Origin: Gemmatimonadales bacterium
GTDB lineage: Bacteria > Krumholzibacteriota > Krumholzibacteriia > LZORAL124-64-63
Assembly: GCA_019038745.1 (NCBI GenBank)
Contig: JAHOYV010000070.1
Coordinates: 62,001-126,000 of the forward strand
Direction of reading: 5' to 3'
DNA: 64,000 nucleotides
In this document: positions 43,466 through 52,289 of the stretch, one piece after another
Numbering within the stretch: the stretch's first letter is position 1
How the letters are laid out: the number at the start of each line of letters is the position of its first letter
Made by a program: the position numbers and the translations under genes
The notes under the pieces: model-generated
The model's database searches: none
What the model was told of the DNA's origin: nothing
Seen by the model: only the letters and a program-made list of their open reading frames with translations

Positions 43466-44581
43466 TCATTTCAAGCTTTCGGGGTTTAGGCCTTCCAATT
43501 CGGGCAACAAAAAGAGCCCATCCTGCCGGATCAACGTATCGTCGAAACGGATCTCTCCGCCACCCCATTCGGGAGTCTGGATACAAACGATATCCCAGTG
43601 CAAAGCGGATTTGTTACCGTTGTTCGCCGTTTCGTAGGCATTGCCCGGTGTCAGATGGAAACTGCCCCCGATCTTCTCGTCGAACAGGGTATCGAGCATG
43701 GGCTTGGTGATGTACGGATTCACGCCCAGAGCGAATTCACCGAAGTAGCGGGCCCCTTCATCGATATCCAGTGCCTCATTCAGCTTGCTCTCCTCCCCGT
43801 CGCAAGTAGCCTTGACGATCTTCCCGTCCTTCACCTCGAAGCGGATGTTCTCCAGTTTGACACCGCCACGCATGGTGGCCGTGTTGTACTGGATCACGCC
43901 ATTGACGCTGTCACGAACCGGCGCAGTGTAAACCTCCCCGTCCGGGATGTTGCGCCCCCCATCGCACTTGACCGCCGAAAGACCCTTGATACTGAAACTC
44001 AGGTCTGTGCCCGGACCCTTGATGGAAACCCGATCCGTTTTTTCCATTAATTCAGCCAAGGGATCCATGGCCTTGCTCATTTTGGCATAGTCCAGAGTGC
44101 AGACCCTGAAGTAGAAATCCGCGAATTCCTCGGTGGCCCGGTTGGCCAGTTGTGCCATGGCGGGATTGGGATATCGCAGCACGCACCACTTCTTCTGCAG
44201 TCGCACCGGAATATGAACCTGGCCCCAATAGGCCTCGTCGTGCCATTTCATGCGATCCGGATCCACGTCGGCCAGGTCGAAGGGGTTAGTGCTGCCCCGC
44301 ACCCCGATATAGGCATCGACCGACTCCATGATCGTCTTGTGGAACTGTCCCCAGGCCTCGAACTGTTCTTTACCTGCGTTGTTGATGAAGCCCCTACTCA
44401 AGGTCTCATCGTTGTAGTACCAAAAAGGCACGCCCCCTGCCTCGGTGGCCGCACGCACGATTTCCTTCCCCAATTCCATGGCCTCAAGGCCCTTGATCTC
44501 AATATAGATTTTCTCTCCAGGCTGAAGCTTGACGCTGTAGCTGATCAATTGCTCGGCCAGATGAGTATTGCGCGGATCCAT
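43466..44581 (-). CDS. M29-family (thermophilic) aminopeptidase
   Basis: A 371-residue metallo-aminopeptidase (AmpS/PepS/T type) that removes N-terminal residues from peptides. The metal-ligand motifs of the family are present: GGRNIPDGEVYTAPVRDSVN, EFALGVNPYI, HLTPGNAYETA and SALHWDIVCI. It has no signal peptide, so it acts in the cytoplasm, with the secreted M3 peptidase and PepA as other peptide-degrading enzymes in the window. AGGAGG precedes the ATG. It lies divergent from the epimerase gene and upstream of mmdA on the same strand, separated by the repeat unit. Confidence 0.93.
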   Translation of the reverse strand: MDPRNTHLAEQLISYSVKLQPGEKIYIEIKGLEAMELGKEIVRAATEAGGVPFWYYNDETLSRGFINNAGKEQFEAWGQFHKTIMESVDAYIGVRGSTNPFDLADVDPDRMKWHDEAYWGQVHIPVRLQKKWCVLRYPNPAMAQLANRATEEFADFYFRVCTLDYAKMSKAMDPLAELMEKTDRVSIKGPGTDLSFSIKGLSAVKCDGGRNIPDGEVYTAPVRDSVNGVIQYNTATMRGGVKLENIRFEVKDGKIVKATCDGEESKLNEALDIDEGARYFGEFALGVNPYITKPMLDTLFDEKIGGSFHLTPGNAYETANNGNKSALHWDIVCIQTPEWGGGEIRFDDTLIRQDGLFLLPELEGLNPESLK

Positions 44582-44764
44582 AATTTCCTCCTAGGAATCG
44601 GGAGCGGGTATTTTGAGTTTATAATACAGCCCCCGCCGAATGGATCCTACCATATTATTTCTGCATATTTTCCTGTTGAACTGGAAATCCAAGTTCCCTG
44701 CCGGCCCGAATTGTCTATAATTGCCGAAGGAGAAAACACCGCCATTTTTCGAGGGGAAAATCAT

Positions 44765-45223
44765 ATGAGCCAGGACCTGAACCCGACTGCCAATCCGCTT
44801 CCCGAAGGTACGGCCGGCTTCATCGATCACATCGGAGTCGCCGTGCGGGATTTGGACGAGGCTCTAGTGCTTTACCGTGACCTGCTTGGGTTGGAGCTGG
44901 AAAGGATGGAAGAAGTACCCGCGGAAAACGTCAGAGTGGCATTTTTGAAACTTGCCCGCTCCGGTTGCCCGGGCCACCTGGAACTGTTGGCCCCCCTGTC
45001 CGAGAACGGAGCAATTGCCGGCTTCATTGCCAAAAAGGGCCCCGGCCTGCATCACATAGCCGTAGCTGCCGAGAATATCGAAATCGTGATGGAGCGTTGC
45101 CGCCAGGCGGGAATCCGGTTACTGGATGAAACGCCGCGCACCGGAGCAGGCGGTAAGCAAATCGTTTTCATGCACCCCAAGAGCGGCGGCGGTGTCCTGA
45201 TTGAGATCTGCGCCGGAACATAG
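44765..45223 (+). CDS. mce: Methylmalonyl-CoA epimerase
   Basis: A 152-residue vicinal-oxygen-chelate enzyme that interconverts (R)- and (S)-methylmalonyl-CoA. Metal ligands are visible in IDHIGVAVRDLDEAL, GLHHIAVAAENIE and VLIEICAG; two VOC half-domains are of normal length. ATG at 44765 was chosen with GAGGGG upstream; a much longer open frame from 44150 overlaps the divergent aminopeptidase gene and is not real. A -10-like TATAAT (44716-44721) lies upstream. It joins the acyl-CoA carboxylase and the sodium-pump decarboxylase into one methylmalonyl-CoA module. Confidence 0.93.
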   Translation: MSQDLNPTANPLPEGTAGFIDHIGVAVRDLDEALVLYRDLLGLELERMEEVPAENVRVAFLKLARSGCPGHLELLAPLSENGAIAGFIAKKGPGLHHIAVAAENIEIVMERCRQAGIRLLDETPRTGAGGKQIVFMHPKSGGGVLIEICAGT

Positions 45224-45262
45224 AGGATTTATTATTCCCTGAAGAACCGGGATGCCAACGGT

Positions 45263-45946
45263 TCAACGGCGTTCGAACAGACCGACCTCCTCAAAACCGC
45301 AAGGCCCCCGCTCCGGAGTCAGGTCCGTCTCCCCGTTGGGGTTCAAATACGCCGGCACACAGCCGACGCCGAACATCATCGACAACTGGCCACTGCCGTC
45401 CACACCGATGTAAAGTCCCCGCGACTGACAGGTCACACAGTCGGGCATGGTCTTGCATGAATGTGTAGGCTCGGTTGCCAGACGAAATACGACATCCTCG
45501 GGGCGACCCTGGAACATGACTTTCCACTGAACCAGATTAACCCGCCCGTTCTTGATCGACATACCCGGATCCAACCCCACGATGCAGACCTCATTTGACT
45601 GTCCCACATCCAGATGCTTGCAGGGGACTTTCTTCTCCATGACAACCGCCTCGGCTCCCTCCACGACCAAGGTCAACTCGAAACCTCCGGTGGCCATGAA
45701 AGCCTCACCATCCCTGGCCACGGGCACTACGTCGGAAAGCCACGCGTACAGGTCCACCACGGTCACCCCGTTTTCAGGTTCCTGATGTGCCACCGGGACG
45801 ATGGAATCGCCGGTAGCAAGGGAGAAACGGATCAACCCGTTTTCGCCGCACCACTGGGCCTCGGCCCCCGATGGGGCAATAAACAGCAAGACGACCGCCA
45901 GGAAAACCACCGACAGAAACACTATCAACTGCTTGCAAAACAACAT
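45263..45946 (-). CDS. Exported cysteine-containing protein, function unknown
   Basis: A 227-residue exported protein with signal peptide (LIVFLSVVFLAVVLLFIAPS, cut near residue 32 before QWCGENGL). The mature part is beta-rich, with cysteines in WCGE, VPCKHL, EVCIV, HSCKTMPDCVTCQSRG and GVGCV. The arrangement suggests several disulfides, and the middle has a cohesin-like look (LIRFSLATGDSI, WKVMFQG) that I rate as weak. It starts 37 nt after the ABC permease gene and probably belongs to that operon. AGAGGTGG precedes the ATG. Confidence 0.65.
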   Translation of the reverse strand: MLFCKQLIVFLSVVFLAVVLLFIAPSGAEAQWCGENGLIRFSLATGDSIVPVAHQEPENGVTVVDLYAWLSDVVPVARDGEAFMATGGFELTLVVEGAEAVVMEKKVPCKHLDVGQSNEVCIVGLDPGMSIKNGRVNLVQWKVMFQGRPEDVVFRLATEPTHSCKTMPDCVTCQSRGLYIGVDGSGQLSMMFGVGCVPAYLNPNGETDLTPERGPCGFEEVGLFERR

Positions 45947-45983
45947 CGTTCCACCTCTCAAGAAACAGATCCCATACTCCGAC

Positions 45984-46817
45984 TCAACTGCCGGTGCTCG
46001 CATAGTTGGCCACACCCCGCCGCCAGATCAACACGGCCCCACCGAACACAATGCCACCGACCAGCGGGGTCAGAAAAGCCCAGCGGCTGAATTCCGGACT
46101 GCCGATAAACCAAGTGGCCGGATAAAAGGCCACCCAAGCAAAGGGCAGGACAAAGGTCATGAAGAATCGTACCGGAGCCCCGAATATTGTGATCGGATAG
46201 CGACTGAACCGTATCACATTGTACACTGGCGGAGCCAGTCCCATTCGGTCTTCGTGCCAAAACGAAACCGATGTTATCCCCAGGAAAACCCCAGTGAAAA
46301 CCAACGAAGCCGAGGGGGCAAGGATCAACAGCGCCAGGACATCCTCAACACCCCAAGTCAGCTGAAGTTTCATTCCGGCAAAGATCATGATCCCCAAACC
46401 CAGAAAAATTTCATTGAATCCCGAGACGTTGAAAGACTCGAACATCACCTGTGCCAGAGTATTTAATGGCCGCAGCAAAACCCGATCGAACTTCCCCTGG
46501 ATGATGAACTTATCGCTGAACCGGTAAAGGTTGATGCTGGTTAGATTGAACAAGCCCAGAGGGACCAGGCTGAATCCATAGATGAACAGGACCTGGGGAA
46601 AGGACCACCCGCGCAGGGCCTCGACCTTGCTGAACAAGGTTGCCAGGATCACCAACTGCACCAGACTGCTGAAGGACACCGCCAGCGTATCGATGAAGAA
46701 GTCCATGCGATAGGCCAGACGCATCTTGACGAATTGGGCGAAGTAGAAGCCAAAAATCCGCACCTGGCGCCGAAATTCACCAGGGTAGCCCCGTCTCCAT
46801 ATTTCAGTCGTGGACAT
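45984..46817 (-). CDS. ABC-2-type permease (second subunit)
   Basis: A 277-residue membrane protein with six predicted helices, of the ABC2_membrane_6/DUF990 type: RLAYRMDFFIDTLAVSFSSL, FIYGFSLVPLGLFNL, GKFDRVLLRPLNTLAQVM and the C-terminal WRRGVANYASTGS. It pairs with the permease at 46821-47702 and the ATPase at 47699-48712 to form an uncharacterised efflux-type ABC transporter. It follows that permease by 3 nt. Substrate unknown. Confidence 0.85.
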   Translation of the reverse strand: MSTTEIWRRGYPGEFRRQVRIFGFYFAQFVKMRLAYRMDFFIDTLAVSFSSLVQLVILATLFSKVEALRGWSFPQVLFIYGFSLVPLGLFNLTSINLYRFSDKFIIQGKFDRVLLRPLNTLAQVMFESFNVSGFNEIFLGLGIMIFAGMKLQLTWGVEDVLALLILAPSASLVFTGVFLGITSVSFWHEDRMGLAPPVYNVIRFSRYPITIFGAPVRFFMTFVLPFAWVAFYPATWFIGSPEFSRWAFLTPLVGGIVFGGAVLIWRRGVANYASTGS

Positions 46818-46820
46818 GAT

Positions 46821-47702
46821 TCACCCTCCCTGCACGGTTACCCGACGCACCGAGATAAACCAGACCAAGCGCCCAGCCAGATACAAACCAACCGACCAGG
46901 CCAACTGGATCAACAGCGCCCAGACCAGATCGGAACCCGCCCGCTTGCCGAGGTAGATCGTGACCGGGACATAGCTGATTCCCTGAAAGGGTAGCCAGGC
47001 CACGATCGTCTGAAACCATTCCGGAAAGAAAGTGAAGGGCAGAATCACCCCCGTCAGAAAATCGAAGGCAACCATTTTGGCCCGCAGAACTCCCTGTATG
47101 TTCTTCATGTGGAAAGCCAAACACCCCAACAGAAAGTTGATCTGGCTGTAGATTACCAGGGCAAGACAGAAGCTGAGAAAGGTCCACAGATACAGCATGG
47201 AATCCGGTGGTCCGGAGATGTCGAACAACGGAACGACAACTACCATGATGGGCAAGGAGAACATGACCAGCCGAAAGCCGGATTCACCCACCGCCTCGAA
47301 CATCATGACGTCCTGGACGTGGTAGGGCTTGATCAACTGCAGTGAGATACCACCCTCCTCGATCATACTACTGAGGTCCCGGTGGATGTTGTTGAAGTAG
47401 AAGCTGCGTCCGATCCAGCTGACTGCCACGTAGGTGATCATCTCGGTCAGGGTAAGTCCCCCGATAAGGTTTCCACCTTCCATACTTCCGTGTTCGACGA
47501 CCCGGCTGGCGAACAAGGCCCCGTACAGGTAATAATGGCCGGTCACGAAAATCGTGTAGCTGACGACTCCCGTGTAATAACGCAAGCGGTAGGCCAGGAA
47601 CTTCAGAAAGGCCAGACGAACAAAATGGAGGTAGAGTACCACCGTTCCCAAAACGCTGCGGTGCCAGGGAGTCAGGGAGGCGACAGAAGTAACCCCGGTC
47701 AC
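46821..47702 (-). CDS. ABC-2-type permease (first subunit)
   Basis: A 293-residue membrane protein with about six helices of the same DUF990 family. The text LRYYTGVVSYTIFVTGHYYLY, GGLTLTEMITYVAVSWIGRS and GGISLQLIKPYHVQDVMMFE is typical, and the C-terminal RLVWFISVRRVTVQGG follows. Its start overlaps the ATPase stop by ATGA. Together the three genes match the COG4586-COG4587-COG3694 transporter layout, whose substrate is unknown. Confidence 0.85.
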   Translation of the reverse strand: MTGVTSVASLTPWHRSVLGTVVLYLHFVRLAFLKFLAYRLRYYTGVVSYTIFVTGHYYLYGALFASRVVEHGSMEGGNLIGGLTLTEMITYVAVSWIGRSFYFNNIHRDLSSMIEEGGISLQLIKPYHVQDVMMFEAVGESGFRLVMFSLPIMVVVVPLFDISGPPDSMLYLWTFLSFCLALVIYSQINFLLGCLAFHMKNIQGVLRAKMVAFDFLTGVILPFTFFPEWFQTIVAWLPFQGISYVPVTIYLGKRAGSDLVWALLIQLAWSVGLYLAGRLVWFISVRRVTVQGG

Positions 47703-48712
47703 GATTCCCCCTCCTGAACGTCACGATATATCCGGGCCACAATTTCCTCGATTGCAGGCTCTGCCAGGTGCAATTCCGAAACCTTGCAGGCATTGACGAT
47801 CACCTTGATCACCTCAGCGCCGGTAACCTCCCGGCGATGAAACTCTCCCTGGTGACGCAACCCTTCCCCCGCCTGCCAGGAAACCGGGAGATTTCCGGTC
47901 ATTTCCTTGAGGGTGGCACTGGAAACCGGCTCCCTCAGTTCAAGAGTTAGACGGACCGGATTCCCCGTACGATTGCGCAGTGTGTCCAACTCGCCATCGA
48001 AGTGAACTTTTCCCTTGTCGATGATGATCACTCGCCGGCACAGTTTTTCGATATCTCCCAGGTCGTGAGTGGTCAGAATGACGGTCACACCCTGTTGGTC
48101 GCGGATCTCATGCAGAAATTTCCGCACGTTTTCCTTGCCGACAACATCCAGTCCAATAGTGGGCTCATCCAGAAAAAGGACCCGTGGCTCGTGCAACAAG
48201 GCCGCCGCCAGGTCACAGCGCATCCGCTGGCCTAAAGAGAGTTTACGTACCGGCTGATGCAGGAATTCGTCAATGCCGAGCAAATCGTTGAATGTTCCCA
48301 TCTGGCGACGGTAAGCATCATCGTCCACTTCGTAGATCTTCTTCAGCAGGCCAAAGGATTCCACAACGGCCAAATCCCACCAGAGCTGAGTGCGCTGTCC
48401 AAAGACCGCGCCAATGTTGCGAGTATATTGCTGGCGCTGACGCCAGGGAACCAGGCCGCCGACGGTGACTTGTCCCGATGTGGGTGTGAGAATCCCGGTC
48501 AGCATCTTGATGGTTGTGGATTTACCGGCGCCGTTGGCCCCTATGTAGCCGACCATTTCCCCGGGCTGGATATCGAAGCTGACCTGATCCACCGCCCGAA
48601 GTATTTTCCTGCGCGGACGGAACAAATCAATCAGGCCCCCCTTTACACCCTCACGTTTGCGGATCAGCTTGTAGTCCCGGGTCAGATCCCGTACCTGGAT
48701 AATTGGTTCCAT
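47699..48712 (-). CDS. ABC transporter ATP-binding protein
   Basis: A 337-residue ATPase with Walker A GANGAGKSTTIKMLTG, signature LSLGQRMRCDLAAALLHEP, Walker B VLFLDEPTIGLD and the H-loop VILTTHDLGDIEKL. It carries a C-terminal extension of about 90 residues, as in COG4586 proteins. It is the energy subunit for the two permeases that follow. Its ATG overlaps the xseB stop by one nt (TGATG), so the transporter genes are in the same transcription unit as pepA-xseA-xseB. Confidence 0.93.
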   Translation of the reverse strand: MEPIIQVRDLTRDYKLIRKREGVKGGLIDLFRPRRKILRAVDQVSFDIQPGEMVGYIGANGAGKSTTIKMLTGILTPTSGQVTVGGLVPWRQRQQYTRNIGAVFGQRTQLWWDLAVVESFGLLKKIYEVDDDAYRRQMGTFNDLLGIDEFLHQPVRKLSLGQRMRCDLAAALLHEPRVLFLDEPTIGLDVVGKENVRKFLHEIRDQQGVTVILTTHDLGDIEKLCRRVIIIDKGKVHFDGELDTLRNRTGNPVRLTLELREPVSSATLKEMTGNLPVSWQAGEGLRHQGEFHRREVTGAEVIKVIVNACKVSELHLAEPAIEEIVARIYRDVQEGES

Positions 48713-48981
48713 CAGTAGGGAACATCCTCGTTTTCATCGCCAACCGGATCAGGATCCCCGGTTTCGAGTCCTGCTACCAACCCCCGTACTTCACTGTCGG
48801 TTTTCTCCAGCTTTTGGCGACACACCTGGATCAATTCCACGGCACGTTTGACCTCTTGGCCAAGGGTATCGATGTCCACCTTCTCGGCTTCCAATTCCGC
48901 AAGGATCGCTTCCACTTCGCCTACGGCTTCACCGAAAGAGAGTTTTTTGGCCGGGATCCGTTTTTTTACCTTTTCCACCAC
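48712..48981 (-). CDS. xseB: Exodeoxyribonuclease VII small subunit
   Basis: An 89-residue coiled-coil subunit that pairs with XseA to form exonuclease VII. The core KLSFGEAVGEVEAILAELEA, then VDIDTLGQEVKRAVELIQVC is the family signature. GTG at 48981 (or the next codon, 48978) is likely, with GGAAGG about 9 nt upstream; the frame is open to 49044. It overlaps the xseA 3' end by about 50 nt. The C-terminal acidic tail is an extension beyond the usual 80 residues. Confidence 0.88.
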   Translation of the reverse strand: MVEKVKKRIPAKKLSFGEAVGEVEAILAELEAEKVDIDTLGQEVKRAVELIQVCRQKLEKTDSEVRGLVAGLETGDPDPVGDENEDVPY

Positions 48982-50488
48982 TTTGCTTTCCCTTCCTATT
49001 GGATGAACTGGACGAACCGGGAAATTTCCCGGCCGGCTGAACAATACTGGTTACTTCACCATCGGAAAATCGGGTGCGAATACAATCGCCGGCCACCACG
49101 GAATCCGCCGAAGTCAGGGCCGTTCCCAACGGCCCCAGGGTCAGGGTGTAGCCTCGGGCCAAAAGTCGCTCCGGGTCAAGTAGCCGGGCTTGAGTAGCCA
49201 GACCTTCAACCCTCGTTTGCCCTGCAACCAGGGGGCGCAAGGCCTCGCGCCCGAGGCGTCGAGTCGCACCGCGGTACCGATCCACAGCGGAGGACAATCG
49301 TCCGTTTGCCGAGGTCACCACCTGGAGATGGAGCCGATCGAGCCGTGACGTTGACCGCCCGACCACGGCAATGGTACGGGACACAAGACCCGTTTCCAAA
49401 CCGGATAGCCTGCGCTCACGTATATTCAGCTGGACCGAAACCAGATCCTGGAATCGGCCAGCCATGTGTTGGAGCCGAATCCGACTACGCAGCAGCACTC
49501 CCCGAATCGCCATGCCCATCCGGTCCCCCACTTCAACACGGTCCCGGGCGGTGTCCAACAATCCGGTCAGCGTCACCTTCAGCCGCTCAGCAGCCTTGTC
49601 CAGCTGCCGGGAGGCCTGGCCCACCCGGTCCACGAGATACTCGGCCCCCGCAGTGGGTGTCTTACAGGAATGATGGGCTACCAGATCGGCAATACTGCGA
49701 TCAATCTCATGACCGATTGCCGTGATCACCGGCACCGGCGCCTCAGCAATGGCGACGGCCAGCTCCCGTTGATCAAACCAGGAGAGGTCAGCCCGCGATC
49801 CACCCCCACGGGTAATTACCACCACGTCCACCCCCGCTGCCACGTGAGCCTGCAAGGCCCGGATGACTTCGGCCTCTAGTTGATCGCCCTGCATTTTGGC
49901 GCCTCGCAGAGAAACCCGAAAAGCCCAGGGTGACCTTTCGATCCCCGTCATGAAATCCTGCTCGGCGGCACTGCCCGGGGATGTGATCAACCCAATACGC
50001 AACGGCAAGTCCGGCAATGGGATACTGGCGTTGCGCTCAAGTAGTTCCTGAGCCTGCAAAAAGGCCAGGGTTTCCCGGCGCAGAGCCTCCAGCTTCCCCA
50101 GGGCGAAGCTTTTGTCCACCCCAACGATCTTCAGACTCATCTTGCCGAACTTGGCATAAAAATCCACCTGACATTCCAAGCAGACTTCCATCTTGTTGGC
50201 CAGTTGGAAATCGGGATCCGAACCGTCCAGGAAGGACCCCAGACCATATCGTTGCCGATCCCAGCCCATCAGGGAAACCGGGATCTGGTACTCCGCAGCA
50301 CCACTTCGTCCAGCCTCGTGTAATTCGAAGTATACGTGTGTACGCCGGGCCGCATCGACCGGCAAGCGCTGCACTTCTCCACGGACCCAGATAGTGCCGG
50401 GAAAAGCCCGGTCTACGGCTGCCGAGATCTCCTCGTTCAGCTGGCGTACAGTCAACACTCGGCGTTCGGGACCGTCCTCAGGAAACAA
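48929..50488 (-). CDS. xseA: Exodeoxyribonuclease VII large subunit
   Basis: Catalytic subunit, about 519 residues. It begins with an OB-fold (LTVRQLNEEISAAVDRAF, WVRGEVQRL), then the nuclease domain (PLRIGLITSPGSAAEQDFMTGI, DVVVITRGGGSRADLSWFD, VPVITAIGHEIDRSIADLVA, TPTAGAEYLV), and ends with long helices plus a Ser/Lys-rich tail. The start is uncertain. TTG at 50488 overlaps the pepA end and gives a normal N-terminus, GTG at 50458 is shorter, and the frame opens at 50620. ExoVII degrades single-stranded DNA from both ends. Confidence 0.9.
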   Translation of the reverse strand: MFPEDGPERRVLTVRQLNEEISAAVDRAFPGTIWVRGEVQRLPVDAARRTHVYFELHEAGRSGAAEYQIPVSLMGWDRQRYGLGSFLDGSDPDFQLANKMEVCLECQVDFYAKFGKMSLKIVGVDKSFALGKLEALRRETLAFLQAQELLERNASIPLPDLPLRIGLITSPGSAAEQDFMTGIERSPWAFRVSLRGAKMQGDQLEAEVIRALQAHVAAGVDVVVITRGGGSRADLSWFDQRELAVAIAEAPVPVITAIGHEIDRSIADLVAHHSCKTPTAGAEYLVDRVGQASRQLDKAAERLKVTLTGLLDTARDRVEVGDRMGMAIRGVLLRSRIRLQHMAGRFQDLVSVQLNIRERRLSGLETGLVSRTIAVVGRSTSRLDRLHLQVVTSANGRLSSAVDRYRGATRRLGREALRPLVAGQTRVEGLATQARLLDPERLLARGYTLTLGPLGTALTSADSVVAGDCIRTRFSDGEVTSIVQPAGKFPGSSSSSNRKGKQSGGKGKKTDPGQKTLFR

Positions 50489-52049
50489 GGATCTGCACCG
50501 CCCTGGCCAACAGCCTGGCTCCGAATCCCGTACCGCCCTTGGGACATATCGCCGAGGCCTTGTTGGAGTAGGCTGGACCGGCGATATCCAGGTGGGCCCA
50601 GGCGGTTTCCTCAGAAACAAAGTTCCAAAGGAACGCTGCGGCAGTCATGGCGCCGCCTTCCCGACCGCCCCCGATATTCTGCAGGTCGCTCCAGGTACCC
50701 TCCATGATCTCCTTGTGTTCCTTGACCAGGGGCAGGTGCCAAACTCGCTCGAAAGTCTCGCCGCCGGCTTGCCGCAGAGTCTCGATCAACTCGCCGCCGG
50801 TGCCCATCAGACCGGCGAAATGACTGCCCAGGGCGACAACACAAGCACCCGTCAGGGTAGCGGCATCGATGATGTAATCCGGTTTACGCCTACCGGCGTA
50901 CCAGAGGGCGTCGGCCAGAATGAGACGTCCTTCGGCATCGGTATTCAGCACCTCCACCGTCTTGCCGTTGGCCATGGTGATCACATCTGCCGGCTTAACC
51001 GCTCCGCCATCCGGCATGTTCTCCGCCGCAGGAATGATCACCTGCAGATTCACGGGTAGTCCGAGGCGGGCCACGATCTGCGCGGCTCCCAGCACTGCGG
51101 CAGCGCCACCCATATCCGCTTTCATCTCGTCCATGCCCGCGCCGGGTTTCAGGGAAATTCCTCCGGAATCAAAAGTGACGCCCTTGCCCACCAGGGCGAT
51201 AGAGGGCACCTTGCCCTTGGCGGAAGCCTTGCCTTTGGAGGAAGCTCCGCCCTTGCCGGATACCTTGTGCTCAAGGACGATCAGACGGGGAGGATTACTA
51301 CTTCCCTGCCCCACGGCCAATATTCCCCCCATCCCAAGCTTCTTCAACTGGGGTACACCCAGAACAGTACAGGACAGACCCTCTGCCCGAGCCATCTTCC
51401 GCGCCCTGGATGCAAACTCGTTTGGGGTCAGGTAGTTTGGGGGCATGTTTACAAGTTCCCGGGCCAGCAGGCATCCGGCGGTGTAGGCCTCACCCTCGTG
51501 GACCCCGATCTGCAGATCCTTCGGGATGCTTTCCCGGGCCAAAAACTTCCAATTCCGGGGATATGAATCCTTTTTCTTCCCAGTTTTCAGCACGCCGGTT
51601 GGTGACAGGGCCAGTTCGGCACCCTCGACCCAACAGCGGGCGAAGGTCCGGTCATCAAAGAGCATCTCCTGCGGCCCGGGCAAATGGACCAACACCCGGG
51701 CGGCCTTCATGGCCTTGGCCTGAGTCGCCACCTTGCCGGCCACCTTCCGAATCGTTTCCAAAGTCAACTCGCCGGTGGGACCCATGCCCGCTAAAAGAAG
51801 CCAACCGGCCGCTGTGCGGGAGCAAAATACCGGAAAGATGGATTCGGCTTTGGCGCTGAACCCACCAGTGGTAATCACTTTCTTCAGATCCACCATTGGA
51901 GATGAGCCGGGAGCCGGTTTGTGTGTTCCGCCCTTGGCAAGTTCCAGCAGCGACTTCAGCAACGGCTTATCATCTTTTTGAAACACGGGAAAAACCAATA
52001 GATCGCCCGATGTCTCGGCAGGGGCAGTGCGGGTAATGGTCCAGCGCAA
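50478..52049 (-). CDS. pepA: Leucyl aminopeptidase (M17)
   Basis: A 523-residue cytosolic aminopeptidase. The catalytic domain shows GKGVTFDSGGISLKPGAGMD (metal-binding Asp and Lys), KADMGGAAAVLGA and the family signature NTDAEGRLILADAL. A long Ser/Lys/Gly-rich insertion (GKGGASSKGKASAKGKVPS) lies just before the catalytic core and is unusual for M17. TTG at 52049 was chosen because AGGAGG stands 7 nt upstream. First gene of the minus-strand run to 45263. Confidence 0.93.
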   Translation of the reverse strand: MRWTITRTAPAETSGDLLVFPVFQKDDKPLLKSLLELAKGGTHKPAPGSSPMVDLKKVITTGGFSAKAESIFPVFCSRTAAGWLLLAGMGPTGELTLETIRKVAGKVATQAKAMKAARVLVHLPGPQEMLFDDRTFARCWVEGAELALSPTGVLKTGKKKDSYPRNWKFLARESIPKDLQIGVHEGEAYTAGCLLARELVNMPPNYLTPNEFASRARKMARAEGLSCTVLGVPQLKKLGMGGILAVGQGSSNPPRLIVLEHKVSGKGGASSKGKASAKGKVPSIALVGKGVTFDSGGISLKPGAGMDEMKADMGGAAAVLGAAQIVARLGLPVNLQVIIPAAENMPDGGAVKPADVITMANGKTVEVLNTDAEGRLILADALWYAGRRKPDYIIDAATLTGACVVALGSHFAGLMGTGGELIETLRQAGGETFERVWHLPLVKEHKEIMEGTWSDLQNIGGGREGGAMTAAAFLWNFVSEETAWAHLDIAGPAYSNKASAICPKGGTGFGARLLARAVQILVS

Positions 52050-52214
52050 GGGGATACCTCCTGAAATCAATCAAACTGAAAATTCGACGGCAAGCGACAC
52101 CGGCCACGGGTAAGCAAACGGCCCGCCCTATGATCTTGTCGGTTTGAAATACTAACATTGCTCGGGACCGGCCGCATGGAATAATATAGGCAGAAGCAAA
52201 ATCTGTTGGACCGA

Positions 52215-52260
52215 GTGGTTAGCAAGCCTCCCCCGCGCACAAGGCGCAAAGGCTAACCGC
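52215..52260 (+). promoter_or_regulatory. Hairpin in the symporter leader
   Basis: GTGGTTAGC (52215-52223) pairs with GCTAACCGC (52252-52260), nine pairs with one G-U, around a 28-nt loop that holds a smaller GCGC/GCGC stem. It lies about 30 nt before the symporter ATG. I do not recognise it as a known riboswitch or tRNA. Confidence 0.35.
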
Positions 52261-52289
52261 CCGCAAAATCGAACTGAACCGGAGATACC

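Noticed and set aside
44150..44764. Upstream extension of the epimerase frame by about 205 codons
   Set aside because: It overlaps the divergent M29 aminopeptidase gene; the epimerase starts at ATG 44765 behind GAGGGG.
52201..52262. A possible tRNA before the symporter gene
   Set aside because: There is a stem-loop but no T-arm, anticodon arm or acceptor stem of tRNA length.
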